A stretch of DNA of 53,521 bases. It comes from Anaerolineales bacterium (GTDB taxonomy: Bacteria; Chloroflexota; Anaerolineae; Anaerolineales; UBA11579). Positions 8,550 to 15,621 of this stretch are shown piece after piece. The stretch covers positions 1 to 53,521 of the forward strand of contig JAFGRA010000307.1 of NCBI GenBank assembly GCA_016935415.1, given 5' to 3'. Within the stretch, counting starts at the first letter, position 1; every line of letters starts with the position of its first letter. A program made the position numbers and the translations under genes. The notes beneath the pieces are model-generated. The model searched no databases. It had not been told where the DNA came from and worked only from the letters and a program-made list of their open reading frames with translations.

Positions 8550-9839
8550 TTACATGCCGATTTCATGGGTGTAGATCTTACCGCCTTTTTTGGGGCAAAG
8601 CACGCGCTTGTATGCCTCAATGATCTGGTTGGCGATATTGCTCCAACTATAATCACGGGCATACATGGCAGCCTTCAGGCTCATATCCCGGCGTAAATCC
8701 GGGTCGCTGAGCAGCAGCATGAGCTTCTCGCTCAGCGCCTGGGGATCCTGGTTGGGGATGTGGTAGCCGGTCTCGCCGTCTTGAATGAGGTATGCCAAGC
8801 CGCCAACTTGTGAAGCAATTACGGGGGTGCCGCAGGCCATCGCTTCCAAGGCGACCATGCCAAAGGACTCGTAGTGCGAAGGCACGACTACAACGTTGGC
8901 TGCCGAGTAGAAGTAAGGCAATTTTTCCTGGCTGCGCTTACCCATGAAGTTGACATATTCATCGATTCCCAGTTCGGAGCATAAATTCATCAACCGTGTC
9001 ATTTCGGCGCTCATCAGTTCTTCGGAGACATCGGCGTCGCCGCCAATGATCGAAAGGCAAACTTCGTACGTGTTGAGAAAACCCTGGTCGTGCATTAGCG
9101 CGACAGCGCGGATGAGCGTGTCAATGCCTTTGAGCGGTTCGATGCGCCCGACGAAGAGAATCATACAGTTTTGTTCTTTTGCGCCAATATAGTTCTTGGC
9201 CTCGTCCTTGGGGATGGGGTAGAAATGGCAGGTATCTACACCTGGGGGGACGACGGTAAGATGATCGGCATTGATTTCGTATAGCCACTGAAGCTGCGCC
9301 AATTCTGCGGGAGTAGCCGCAACCACCAGATCGGCGATGTCCAGTACTTCGCGCTCGCCGTCGATGCGGTAATCACCTTCGTATTCGCCTTCCCCGGCAA
9401 TGCGGTTTTTCATCAGACCGAGAGTGTGAAACATGTGCACTACCGGCACATCCCAGGCTGCCTTCAGGTCGCGGGCGGCAATGCCGGACATCCAGTAATG
9501 ACTGTGGATCAGGTCGTAACTGATCTCTTTCTTTGCGGTAAATTTTAGGATGCCATCGACAAAGTCGGGGATATACTCGGCAAGCTGTGCTTTAGGTAGG
9601 GGAACTTCTGGCCCGGCAGGGATGTGTACCACGCGGTTACCGTAACCCAGATCGTGCACGACCTGGGGGATATGTTCGTCTTGTGAACGCGTGTAAACGT
9701 CGGCGTGTACGTTCATGCGGCCTAACCGGCAGGTGAGTTCCTTGACATATACGTTCATGCCGCCGGTATCTTTGCCACCCAGGGTTGCCAGTGGGCAGGT
9801 GTGGTAGGAAAGCATTGCTACGTGTAATTTATCTGTCAT
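8550..9839 (-). CDS. GT4-family glycosyltransferase (MshA / sucrose-phosphate-synthase-like)
   Basis: A 429-residue retaining GT-B glycosyltransferase. The N-terminal acceptor domain has the GGMNVYVKEL loop (residues 26-35) that binds the donor in MshA and sucrose-phosphate synthase. The C-terminal domain has the GRIEPLKGIDTLI start and the EX7E signature ESFGMVALE. It transfers a sugar from an NDP-sugar to an unknown acceptor. Automated annotation would likely call it D-inositol-3-phosphate glycosyltransferase, but no other mycothiol gene is here, so that name should not be taken literally. It is a stand-alone gene with no neighbour that indicates the acceptor. Confidence 0.85.
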   Translation of the reverse strand: MTDKLHVAMLSYHTCPLATLGGKDTGGMNVYVKELTCRLGRMNVHADVYTRSQDEHIPQVVHDLGYGNRVVHIPAGPEVPLPKAQLAEYIPDFVDGILKFTAKKEISYDLIHSHYWMSGIAARDLKAAWDVPVVHMFHTLGLMKNRIAGEGEYEGDYRIDGEREVLDIADLVVAATPAELAQLQWLYEINADHLTVVPPGVDTCHFYPIPKDEAKNYIGAKEQNCMILFVGRIEPLKGIDTLIRAVALMHDQGFLNTYEVCLSIIGGDADVSEELMSAEMTRLMNLCSELGIDEYVNFMGKRSQEKLPYFYSAANVVVVPSHYESFGMVALEAMACGTPVIASQVGGLAYLIQDGETGYHIPNQDPQALSEKLMLLLSDPDLRRDMSLKAAMYARDYSWSNIANQIIEAYKRVLCPKKGGKIYTHEIGM

Positions 9840-9997
9840 GTGAAAGCCTATTGTGGATTGAGTTGATTAATCTTCAATCGGGAAGTCGGATTGGCCAGAT
9901 CCGCCTGGAGCGATTTTTAGCAAACCAATACTGCTACGATCATATCAATATATACCGTTATCAAGCTTGCTTGGTTGTCGTGTTTTTAGCCGTTATC

Positions 9998-10027
9998 TTG
10001 TCATTCTCAGGGCTACTCTGGTATAAT
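9998..10027 (+). promoter_or_regulatory. Promoter of the tRNA-Thr gene
   Basis: TTGTCA (9998-10003) and TATAAT (10022-10027) with an 18-base spacer, close to the sigma-70 consensus. The tRNA 5' end is about 20 bases after the predicted start. Confidence 0.75.
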
Positions 10028-10053
10028 CCGCCGTGCTTAATTGGATGTACCAC

Positions 10054-10126
10054 GCCACCGTAGCTCAGTTGGTAGAGCAAACGATTCGTAATCGTTAGGT
10101 CGAGGGTTCGAATCCCTCCGGTGGCT
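10054..10126 (+). tRNA. tRNA-Thr (anticodon CGT)
   Basis: A complete cloverleaf: acceptor arm GCCACCG/CGGTGGC (10054-10060 with 10119-10125), D arm GCTC/GAGC, and anticodon stem AACGA/TCGTT around loop TTCGTAA with anticodon CGT at 10087-10089. The T arm is GAGGG/CCCTC around TTCGAAT, and the discriminator is T at 10126. The 3' CCA is not encoded and must be added after transcription. It reads the ACG codon. Confidence 0.97.
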
Positions 10127-10174
10127 TGATGATTTTACTACGGATGCCCCTGTCAGGCAGATAAATCCATGAAG

Positions 10175-10207
10175 AAAACTGTCATTTGTTGGGCAGTTTT
10201 TTATTTT
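10175..10207. terminator. Terminator after tRNA-Thr, shared with degV
   Basis: Stem AAAACTG (10175-10181) / CAGTTTT (10194-10200) followed by TTATTTT. It lies between the tRNA and the convergent degV-like gene, and the A/T-rich arms let it work in both directions. Confidence 0.7.
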
Positions 10208-10214
10208 AAGTGAC

Positions 10215-11081
10215 TTAATCCTTTACAGGAAAATAGCTGAATCCTGCTGTTCCGTTGCCGGTGTGCACGCCTAAAGCGGGAGATAGTTCGGTGAAGAGTT
10301 CCTCGACAACGGTGAAGCGCTCATCGACCAACAGCTTGATTTTTTCGGCTTCTTCACGCGCCGCGGCGTGCATGTAGGCGATCTTGATCTTGCCCATCTG
10401 CCCAACCGCGGATTCGAGCAGGTCGACCATCGTCTGGTAGGCTTTGCTGCGACTGCGTGCTTTGCCAATTGGGACGATTATCCCGTCTTCCATACTGACA
10501 ATGGGCTTGATACTCAACATCGAACCGAGTAAACTGGTGGCTTTTCCAATCCGGCCGCCCATATAGAGATACTTCAAGGTATCGGCCATTTGCATGAAGC
10601 GCGTTACGGGAATCATGCCTTTAACCTGGTCGACAATGTTGTCCAGGGATTTACCTGCCAACGCTGAGCGCGCGGCTTCGATTGCCATCCAGCCCTGACA
10701 CATGGCTGCATTGACGGTATCAATAACTTCAATGCGTAGATCGGGTAGCCGTCCGATGAATTCTTCTTTTGCCACCAAGGCGGCCTGGTAAGCGCCGCTC
10801 GCTTTCGAGCTGATGTGGATGCTGACGATATTGCGGATATCTTCCAGAGCAAGCTTTTCGTACAACTCGAGGTAGTCGTTGGGGCTGGGGTTGGCGGTTT
10901 TGGGGAATTCGCTTGCTGTGGGCAGCCAGTCGTAAAATTCCTGGCGTTTTATGGTAATTAAATCGCGTAATGCCTCCTGGCCGCGATGTACATAGAAGGC
11001 AACAGTGTGGATGTTGAGCGATTGAATTAAACTCTCTGGGATACAGGCTACGCTTTCGGTGACTACCGCGACTTTGGACAT
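10215..11081 (-). CDS. DegV family fatty-acid-binding protein
   Basis: A 288-residue soluble protein of the DegV/EDD family, which binds a single long-chain fatty acid and in Firmicutes (FakB) presents it to the fatty acid kinase FakA. Recognisable segments are the N-terminal VAVVTESVACIPESL, the ligand-proximal ISSKASGAYQAA and IDTVNAAMCQG, and GRIGKATSLLGSMLSIKPI in the second domain. GAGGAGG lies five bases before the ATG. No fakA-like gene is adjacent. The role in exogenous fatty acid use is a family inference. Confidence 0.9.
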   Translation of the reverse strand: MSKVAVVTESVACIPESLIQSLNIHTVAFYVHRGQEALRDLITIKRQEFYDWLPTASEFPKTANPSPNDYLELYEKLALEDIRNIVSIHISSKASGAYQAALVAKEEFIGRLPDLRIEVIDTVNAAMCQGWMAIEAARSALAGKSLDNIVDQVKGMIPVTRFMQMADTLKYLYMGGRIGKATSLLGSMLSIKPIVSMEDGIIVPIGKARSRSKAYQTMVDLLESAVGQMGKIKIAYMHAAAREEAEKIKLLVDERFTVVEELFTELSPALGVHTGNGTAGFSYFPVKD

Positions 11082-11180
11082 GCTTTCCTCCTCAAGGATG
11101 CATTGGCAAATGCCAAAATAATTTCGTGTTTTCAGTGTACCATTTTTGGAAGTTGAAAGCTGTTAATATTTGCTAAGAGT

Positions 11181-11966
11181 TTAGGGCTTTTCGGGTATGG
11201 TTTCGCCGATGCGTTCTGGATGGGTGTACAGGTTGAACTGTGCCCGGCGAGCGTAGCCGATCAGGGTAATCCCCCAGGCATCGGCGTACTCGATGGAAAG
11301 TGAGGTGGGAGCAGTGCGTGAGACCACAATACTTGCACCAATGCGAACTGTCTTTTGTAGCATTTCAGAACTGATTCGTCCGGTGGTGAGGATAATGCGC
11401 TTATCTGGGGTGATACTCTTTTGGATTATGGTTCCAGCAATTTTGTCGAGCGTATTGTGGCGGCCGATGTCCTCGACGGAAAACAGGATTTCTCTTCCAT
11501 CGCTGATTGCTGAAGAATGCACCCCGCCGGATTTTTTGTAGAGCGGTTGGCTGTCGGATAACGTTGCCATCAGGTTGATGATCGTCTGGGCGGGAATCTT
11601 AGCGCTGTTACTAAATTCGGGATTTTGCGCTTGCATGTTGGATGCAGTAAAACCGCCGGTGCAGCCCGATGTGCGCCGCCATTGACGTGGTTCTTCGACC
11701 GATTTATTCAGCCAAACATCGACATTATCTTCGCGTTTGCAGACGTGCACATCGGCGACTTCTTCTATCGAATCGATGATGCTTTCGTTGTATAGAAAAC
11801 CAAGTGCTAAAGCTTCCAGGTTGAGGGGGGTGCACATGAATGTCAGCCAGACTTTGCCGTTTACGGTAAGCGAGACTGCTTTTTCGATAATCACTTCACT
11901 TTGGATGGGGTCTTGATTGCTGATGTTAACCTTTTTAAAGTGAATCGACTTGGATGCTTGAGTCAT
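11181..11966 (-). CDS. fdhD: Formate dehydrogenase accessory sulfurtransferase FdhD
   Basis: FdhD carries sulfur from a cysteine desulfurase to the Mo/W-bisPGD cofactor and is required for formate dehydrogenase activity. Family motifs seen are NLEALALGFLYNE, RRTSGCTGG, KKSGGVHSSAI, FSVEDIGRHNTLDK and TTGRISSEMLQK. The sulfur-carrying loop here has a single cysteine (C102 in SGCTGG) where E. coli has a Cys-x-x-Cys pair. The frame is open to 12029, but the ATG at 11966 has GGAG five bases upstream and gives a typical length of 261. No formate dehydrogenase subunit gene is in the window, so the target enzyme is elsewhere. Confidence 0.92.
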   Translation of the reverse strand: MTQASKSIHFKKVNISNQDPIQSEVIIEKAVSLTVNGKVWLTFMCTPLNLEALALGFLYNESIIDSIEEVADVHVCKREDNVDVWLNKSVEEPRQWRRTSGCTGGFTASNMQAQNPEFSNSAKIPAQTIINLMATLSDSQPLYKKSGGVHSSAISDGREILFSVEDIGRHNTLDKIAGTIIQKSITPDKRIILTTGRISSEMLQKTVRIGASIVVSRTAPTSLSIEYADAWGITLIGYARRAQFNLYTHPERIGETIPEKP

Positions 11967-12098
11967 GGAATCTCCAAAATATAGAGTAATAGGGTGAAGC
12001 ATCTGCGCTTTCGAGTATATAGCAGGCACCTTGAGTAGTCAAGTGAGGAGTAGATGAATGTAAGGTTATGAGTAAAGACATTGTGACGTTTGGGGTGT

Positions 12099-12126
12099 TT
12101 GATTTGTTGCTGCCGCAGATTATAAT
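12099..12126 (+). promoter_or_regulatory. Promoter of the threonine synthase gene
   Basis: TTGATT (12099-12104) and TATAAT (12121-12126) are 16 bases apart. The predicted start is about 22 bases before the ATG at 12154, which has GGAG eight bases upstream. Confidence 0.6.
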
Positions 12127-12153
12127 GAATGATAACAGATTGGAGAATGATCG

Positions 12154-13251
12154 ATGAGTGAATTTGTTTGCAAAGAATCGGGAAAACCTTACCCGCAGGA
12201 AGGTATGCCATATCGCTGCCTGGAATCGGGAGGGTATTATGATCTGACGCGTCCACCTTTCTTTCACCCTAACAGCATCGAACGAGATTTGCCGGGGATG
12301 TGGCGCTATCGCCACGCGTTCGCATTATTCGATGGTGCCCCGGTGGTCAGTCTGGGAGAGGGCGATACGCCCTTGGTTTGGGATGAATATAACGGCGCGG
12401 AAATCGGATTGAAGCTGGAGTCTTTGAATCCCACCGGCTCTTATAAGGATCGGGGAACTGCTGTGTTGGTTAGCCAACTGTTGGCGCGCGGTGTTTCGGA
12501 GGCGGTGGAAGATTCATCTGGGAATGCGGGAGCATCTTTTGCGGCATATGCTGCGCGGGCCGGGATCAAGGCCAGGGTATTCGTGCCGGAGTATGCCTCT
12601 GGACCGAAACAAGCGCAGATCGAAGCCTACGGGGCAGAATTGATTGGTGTACCGGGTGAGCGTGCGTCCGCTACCCAGGCTGCTTTGAAGGAAGTGGAAA
12701 ATGGGGCGGTGTATGCCAGCCATGCCTATTTGCCGTTTGGGCTGCCGGGAATTGCTACAATTGCTTATGAACTCTGGGAGGCGTTGGGCGATAACCCGGT
12801 CACGATCGTGGCCCCGGTGGGACATGGCGGATTGTTGCGCGGGGTCATGTCGGGGTTTGCGGCTTTGCACCAGCAGCATTTGATCCCATATCAACCCTAT
12901 TATGTTGGTGTACAAGCGCGTGCCTGCGCTCCATTATGGGCTGGATTCTGGCAAGGGCCGGAGGTGATGGATATGGTGGAACAAGGTGAATCCCTGGCGG
13001 AGGGTATCTTGATCCGCGAGCCTTCACAGGGGAAAAAATTGTTGGAAAATGTGCGCGATGAGAAAGGGGAATTTGTAGCTGTGGAAGAAGTGGAAATCGC
13101 GGAAGCGCATGTTGCCCTGGCGCATAGGGGCGTTTATGTCGAGCCTACTTCGGCAGTGGTGTGGGCTGCCCTGGAGCAGATCGTTGGTAAGGTGCCGGAA
13201 CCGATCATCGTGATTATGACCGGGGCTGGATTGAAGCAGTCATTGGGATAG
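12154..13251 (+). CDS. thrC: Threonine synthase
   Basis: A PLP-dependent enzyme that converts O-phosphohomoserine to threonine, the last step of the pathway. The PLP lysine lies in LNPTGSYKDRG, the phosphate-binding residues in EDSSGNAGASFAAYAA, and the C-terminal PLP contact in ILIREPSQGKK and GVYVEPTSAVVWAAL. An N-terminal segment with two cysteines (CKESGK and YRCLESGG) looks like half of the zinc-ribbon found at the start of many archaeal-type threonine synthases. At 365 residues it matches the short class. No thrA or thrB neighbours are present. A strong terminator follows. Confidence 0.88.
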   Translation: MSEFVCKESGKPYPQEGMPYRCLESGGYYDLTRPPFFHPNSIERDLPGMWRYRHAFALFDGAPVVSLGEGDTPLVWDEYNGAEIGLKLESLNPTGSYKDRGTAVLVSQLLARGVSEAVEDSSGNAGASFAAYAARAGIKARVFVPEYASGPKQAQIEAYGAELIGVPGERASATQAALKEVENGAVYASHAYLPFGLPGIATIAYELWEALGDNPVTIVAPVGHGGLLRGVMSGFAALHQQHLIPYQPYYVGVQARACAPLWAGFWQGPEVMDMVEQGESLAEGILIREPSQGKKLLENVRDEKGEFVAVEEVEIAEAHVALAHRGVYVEPTSAVVWAALEQIVGKVPEPIIVIMTGAGLKQSLG

Positions 13252-13270
13252 CTTGCCAACAGAATAATGA

Positions 13271-13307
13271 TTAAAACGAGGCTCCTGGGCAGGAAGCCTC
13301 GTTTTAA
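13271..13307 (+). terminator. Terminator of thrC
   Basis: A 13-bp stem TTAAAACGAGGCT (13271-13283) / AGCCTCGTTTTAA (13295-13307); the T run is part of the 3' arm. Confidence 0.85.
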
Positions 13308-13418
13308 TGTGAGGTTTTGTGATGCTCATAATGAGGGCGCCCTATTTGACCGGGTTTAAGGTAGAATCGGAAAGTTGCTTCTATTGGCGAGAAATTCCTG
13401 ATTTGAGAGGTGTTTAAA

Positions 13419-14081
13419 GTGTACGCAAGTGAATATCAGTTAAGACAAGAACTCATCCGCGTGACGCGTATTGTTACTGAACAGGGATTGGTGTGCTCAA
13501 GCGATGGCAATATTTCGATGCGGCTGGATGATAATCATTTCCTGATGACGCCTACGGGGCTTTACAAGATGGGGATGGCGACGGAAGATCCGATTGTGGT
13601 GAACTGGGAAGGTGGAGTTGTCAAGGGTAAGCCGGGTTACCAGCCAACCTCGGAATTTAAAATGCACCTGGAGGTATATCGCCAACGCCCAGATCTGAAC
13701 GCGGTACTGCACGCCCATCCGCCGTACTGCATCGCGTTAACGGTTGCTAATATTCCATTTCCAACTATGCTGGTTCCAGAGGTGCTGATGGCAATTGGCG
13801 AGGTGCCTACTGCGCCGTACGCTCGACCGGGTACGGCGGATTTGGTATCGAGTGTGAGCGATCTGATCGTCGATCACGATTCAATCCTGTTGAGTCATCA
13901 CGGTAGCGTAAACGCCAGCGAAACCCTGGAAGGCGCGCTGATCGCGTTGGAACGTATGGAACATACCGCCAAGATTTATTACCTGGCAAGCTCAATGGGT
14001 GAGTTGGTGCCGCTCCCGGCAGACGAAATCCAGGCGTTGAAAACTATGGGCGAAACGCGGCGCGATAAGGCTGCTATCTGA
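13419..14081 (+). CDS. Class II aldolase/adducin family protein (L-fuculose-phosphate aldolase-like)
   Basis: A zinc-dependent aldolase of about 220 residues that cleaves a phosphorylated ketose to dihydroxyacetone phosphate and an aldehyde, or an epimerase of the same fold. Zinc ligands are visible in LHAHPPYC and LSHHGSVN. The catalytic Glu is in QPTSEFKMHLEVY, and the phosphate-binding SSDGNISMR near residue 30 is typical. The frame opens at a GTG at 13410, but GAGAGG lies eight bases before the GTG at 13419, so I prefer the latter. The convergent SDR gene starts 15 bases past the stop. The substrate (fuculose, rhamnulose, ribulose or methylthioribulose phosphate) cannot be fixed from sequence. 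Confidence 0.82.
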   Translation: MYASEYQLRQELIRVTRIVTEQGLVCSSDGNISMRLDDNHFLMTPTGLYKMGMATEDPIVVNWEGGVVKGKPGYQPTSEFKMHLEVYRQRPDLNAVLHAHPPYCIALTVANIPFPTMLVPEVLMAIGEVPTAPYARPGTADLVSSVSDLIVDHDSILLSHHGSVNASETLEGALIALERMEHTAKIYYLASSMGELVPLPADEIQALKTMGETRRDKAAI

Positions 14082-14096
14082 CTTCTGCACTTGCCG

Positions 14097-14891
14097 CTAG
14101 GCGACAACTTTTAGCCAGCCGCCATCCACGTAATAGGTTGCACCCACGCAGTAGCTGGCGCGCGGCGAACACAAAAAGACGAAGAAGTCGGCCAATTCTT
14201 CGGGAGTACCGAAGCGCCCGATGGGGGTGTTCTCTTTGGCGATGTTATCCAGGTAATCCTGGTAGGTCTGACCGGTGCCTTCGGTTAATTGGGTGGCAGT
14301 TTTGATCCAATCGGGAGTCAGGATCAGGCCGGGGTTGATGCAGTTGACGCGGATGCCATCGGGTATGAATTCTTCTGACATGCATTTGGACAGCATCATC
14401 AGGGCGGATTTGGTGACATTGTAGATCGGTTCGTAATCCAAGGGCTGCTTGGCGCAGATCGAGGCGTTGTTGAGGATCACGCCGCCACCGCGTTTGTGCA
14501 TTGCCGGCACCAGGGCGCGTGCCAGCCGGACGGCAGCCATCACGTGTAAATCCCAATAGTATTGCCATTTATCATCGGGCGCATCCATGATCTTCTCATT
14601 GCTGCCGGTTCCAGCATTGTTGATCAGGATGTCCGCGCCGCCGAAGTTTTCCGCTACCTGTTGGACAAACGCGGCAACTTCGTGTACGTTAGTGACGTCG
14701 ACGCTTGCGCCAAGTGCCTGCACGCCGTTGGTGGATGCGATTTCCGCGGCGACAGCTTTCACCCGGTCCGCATCGCGGGCGCATAAGGCTAAATGTACGC
14801 CTTCCGCGGCCAGCCCTTTTGCGACGGCTAATCCGATGCCTACACTGCCACCCGTGATCACGGCGACTTTATCTTTTAATTCCAATTCCAT
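14097..14891 (-). CDS. Short-chain dehydrogenase/reductase (SDR)
   Basis: A classical SDR of 264 residues. Cofactor motif TGGSVGIGLAVAKGLA with CARDADR after strand 2 suggests NADP(H). Also present are the NNAGTGS motif, the catalytic Ser (NNASICAKQ) and the YNVTK active-site Tyr-Lys motif. GGAGG precedes the ATG by seven bases. It is encoded alone, convergent with the class II aldolase gene. The substrate is unknown; a sugar or hydroxy acid is possible given the neighbour. Confidence 0.88.
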   Translation of the reverse strand: MELELKDKVAVITGGSVGIGLAVAKGLAAEGVHLALCARDADRVKAVAAEIASTNGVQALGASVDVTNVHEVAAFVQQVAENFGGADILINNAGTGSNEKIMDAPDDKWQYYWDLHVMAAVRLARALVPAMHKRGGGVILNNASICAKQPLDYEPIYNVTKSALMMLSKCMSEEFIPDGIRVNCINPGLILTPDWIKTATQLTEGTGQTYQDYLDNIAKENTPIGRFGTPEELADFFVFLCSPRASYCVGATYYVDGGWLKVVA

Positions 14892-15012
14892 TTCGCTTCC
14901 TCCAGGTCGATAGCGTTTGAGAGTATAAGGCTATTATAGTTGTGGTTGGGAAAATGCGAATCAATCGAAGCCATAGATAATTTTTACCGGCTAAAAACAA
15001 GATTGATAGTTT

Positions 15013-15062
15013 TTGATACCAAAGTTTAGCTATGATATAATTAATTGTGAAAAAAGTTACAA
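15013..15062 (+). promoter_or_regulatory. Promoter with Rex-like operator before the hydrogenase protease gene
   Basis: TTGATA (15013-15018), a 17-base spacer and TATAAT (15036-15041) make a good sigma-70 promoter. Directly after the -10 box, over the predicted start, lies TTGTGAA-AAAA-GTTACAA (15045-15062). It matches the Rex consensus TTGTGAA-N4-TTCACAA at 12 of 14 fixed positions. Rex represses redox and fermentation genes when NADH is low. The operator call is an inference. Confidence 0.5.
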
Positions 15063-15087
15063 ATGATCCCAGCATTGGAGCCTCGGA

Positions 15088-15621
15088 ATGTTGAAGTTTT
15101 CATGGCAAGAGGAATTGTGTCAAACATTGCAGTATCTGGAACGTGAAATCGGGCGTGCGCCACGCGTATGTGTGATTGGTACGGGCAGTGAAATGCGCGG
15201 CGATGATATCGCCGGATTGGATGTGGCCCGAGGGTTGTTGCATTGTCTTTGTGAGCATCCCGATACACCTTTTATGGTCATTGATGCCGGCGCGCAACCG
15301 GAAGATCATCTGAATAAGATTCGTGAATTCGATCCCGATTTTATTTTAATGGTCGATGCAGCTGACTTCCATGCCGAGCCTGGCAAGGTCAGTTGGGTTT
15401 CCTGGGAGACAGGACGCGGGTTTGATGCTACGCCACATACGCCGCGCACGGTCACCTTTGCACGTTACTTACATGAAGAAGTTAGCTGCCCGGTGGCATT
15501 GATCGCTATTCAACCTGAGCGTGTCAACTATAATCCCCCCTTGTCAAAACCGGTCTGGTTGGCGGTTGACCAGGTTGTGCACGGCATTGAGAAAGCCGTC
15601 CGGCCGATTGTCACTGCTTAG
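15088..15621 (+). CDS. NiFe-hydrogenase maturation protease (HycI/HyaD-type)
   Basis: A 177-residue endopeptidase that removes the C-terminal peptide of a NiFe-hydrogenase large subunit after nickel insertion. The family signature is VIGTGSEMRGDDIAGL (near residues 29-44), with the nickel-sensing Glu/Asp positions and a second acidic site in LMVDAADFH. The HTPRTVTFARYL segment resembles the HycI (hydrogenase 3) branch. GGAG lies seven bases before the ATG. Its stop overlaps the stop of the convergent 660-residue gene by four bases. No hydrogenase subunit lies in the window. Together with FdhD it hints at a formate-hydrogenlyase-like system elsewhere. Confidence 0.85.
   Translation: MLKFSWQEELCQTLQYLEREIGRAPRVCVIGTGSEMRGDDIAGLDVARGLLHCLCEHPDTPFMVIDAGAQPEDHLNKIREFDPDFILMVDAADFHAEPGKVSWVSWETGRGFDATPHTPRTVTFARYLHEEVSCPVALIAIQPERVNYNPPLSKPVWLAVDQVVHGIEKAVRPIVTA

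Noticed and set aside
8550-9839. Mycothiol biosynthesis (MshA)
   Set aside because: The protein is only generally MshA-like; no mshB, mshC or mshD is present, so I keep it as a GT4 enzyme of unknown acceptor.
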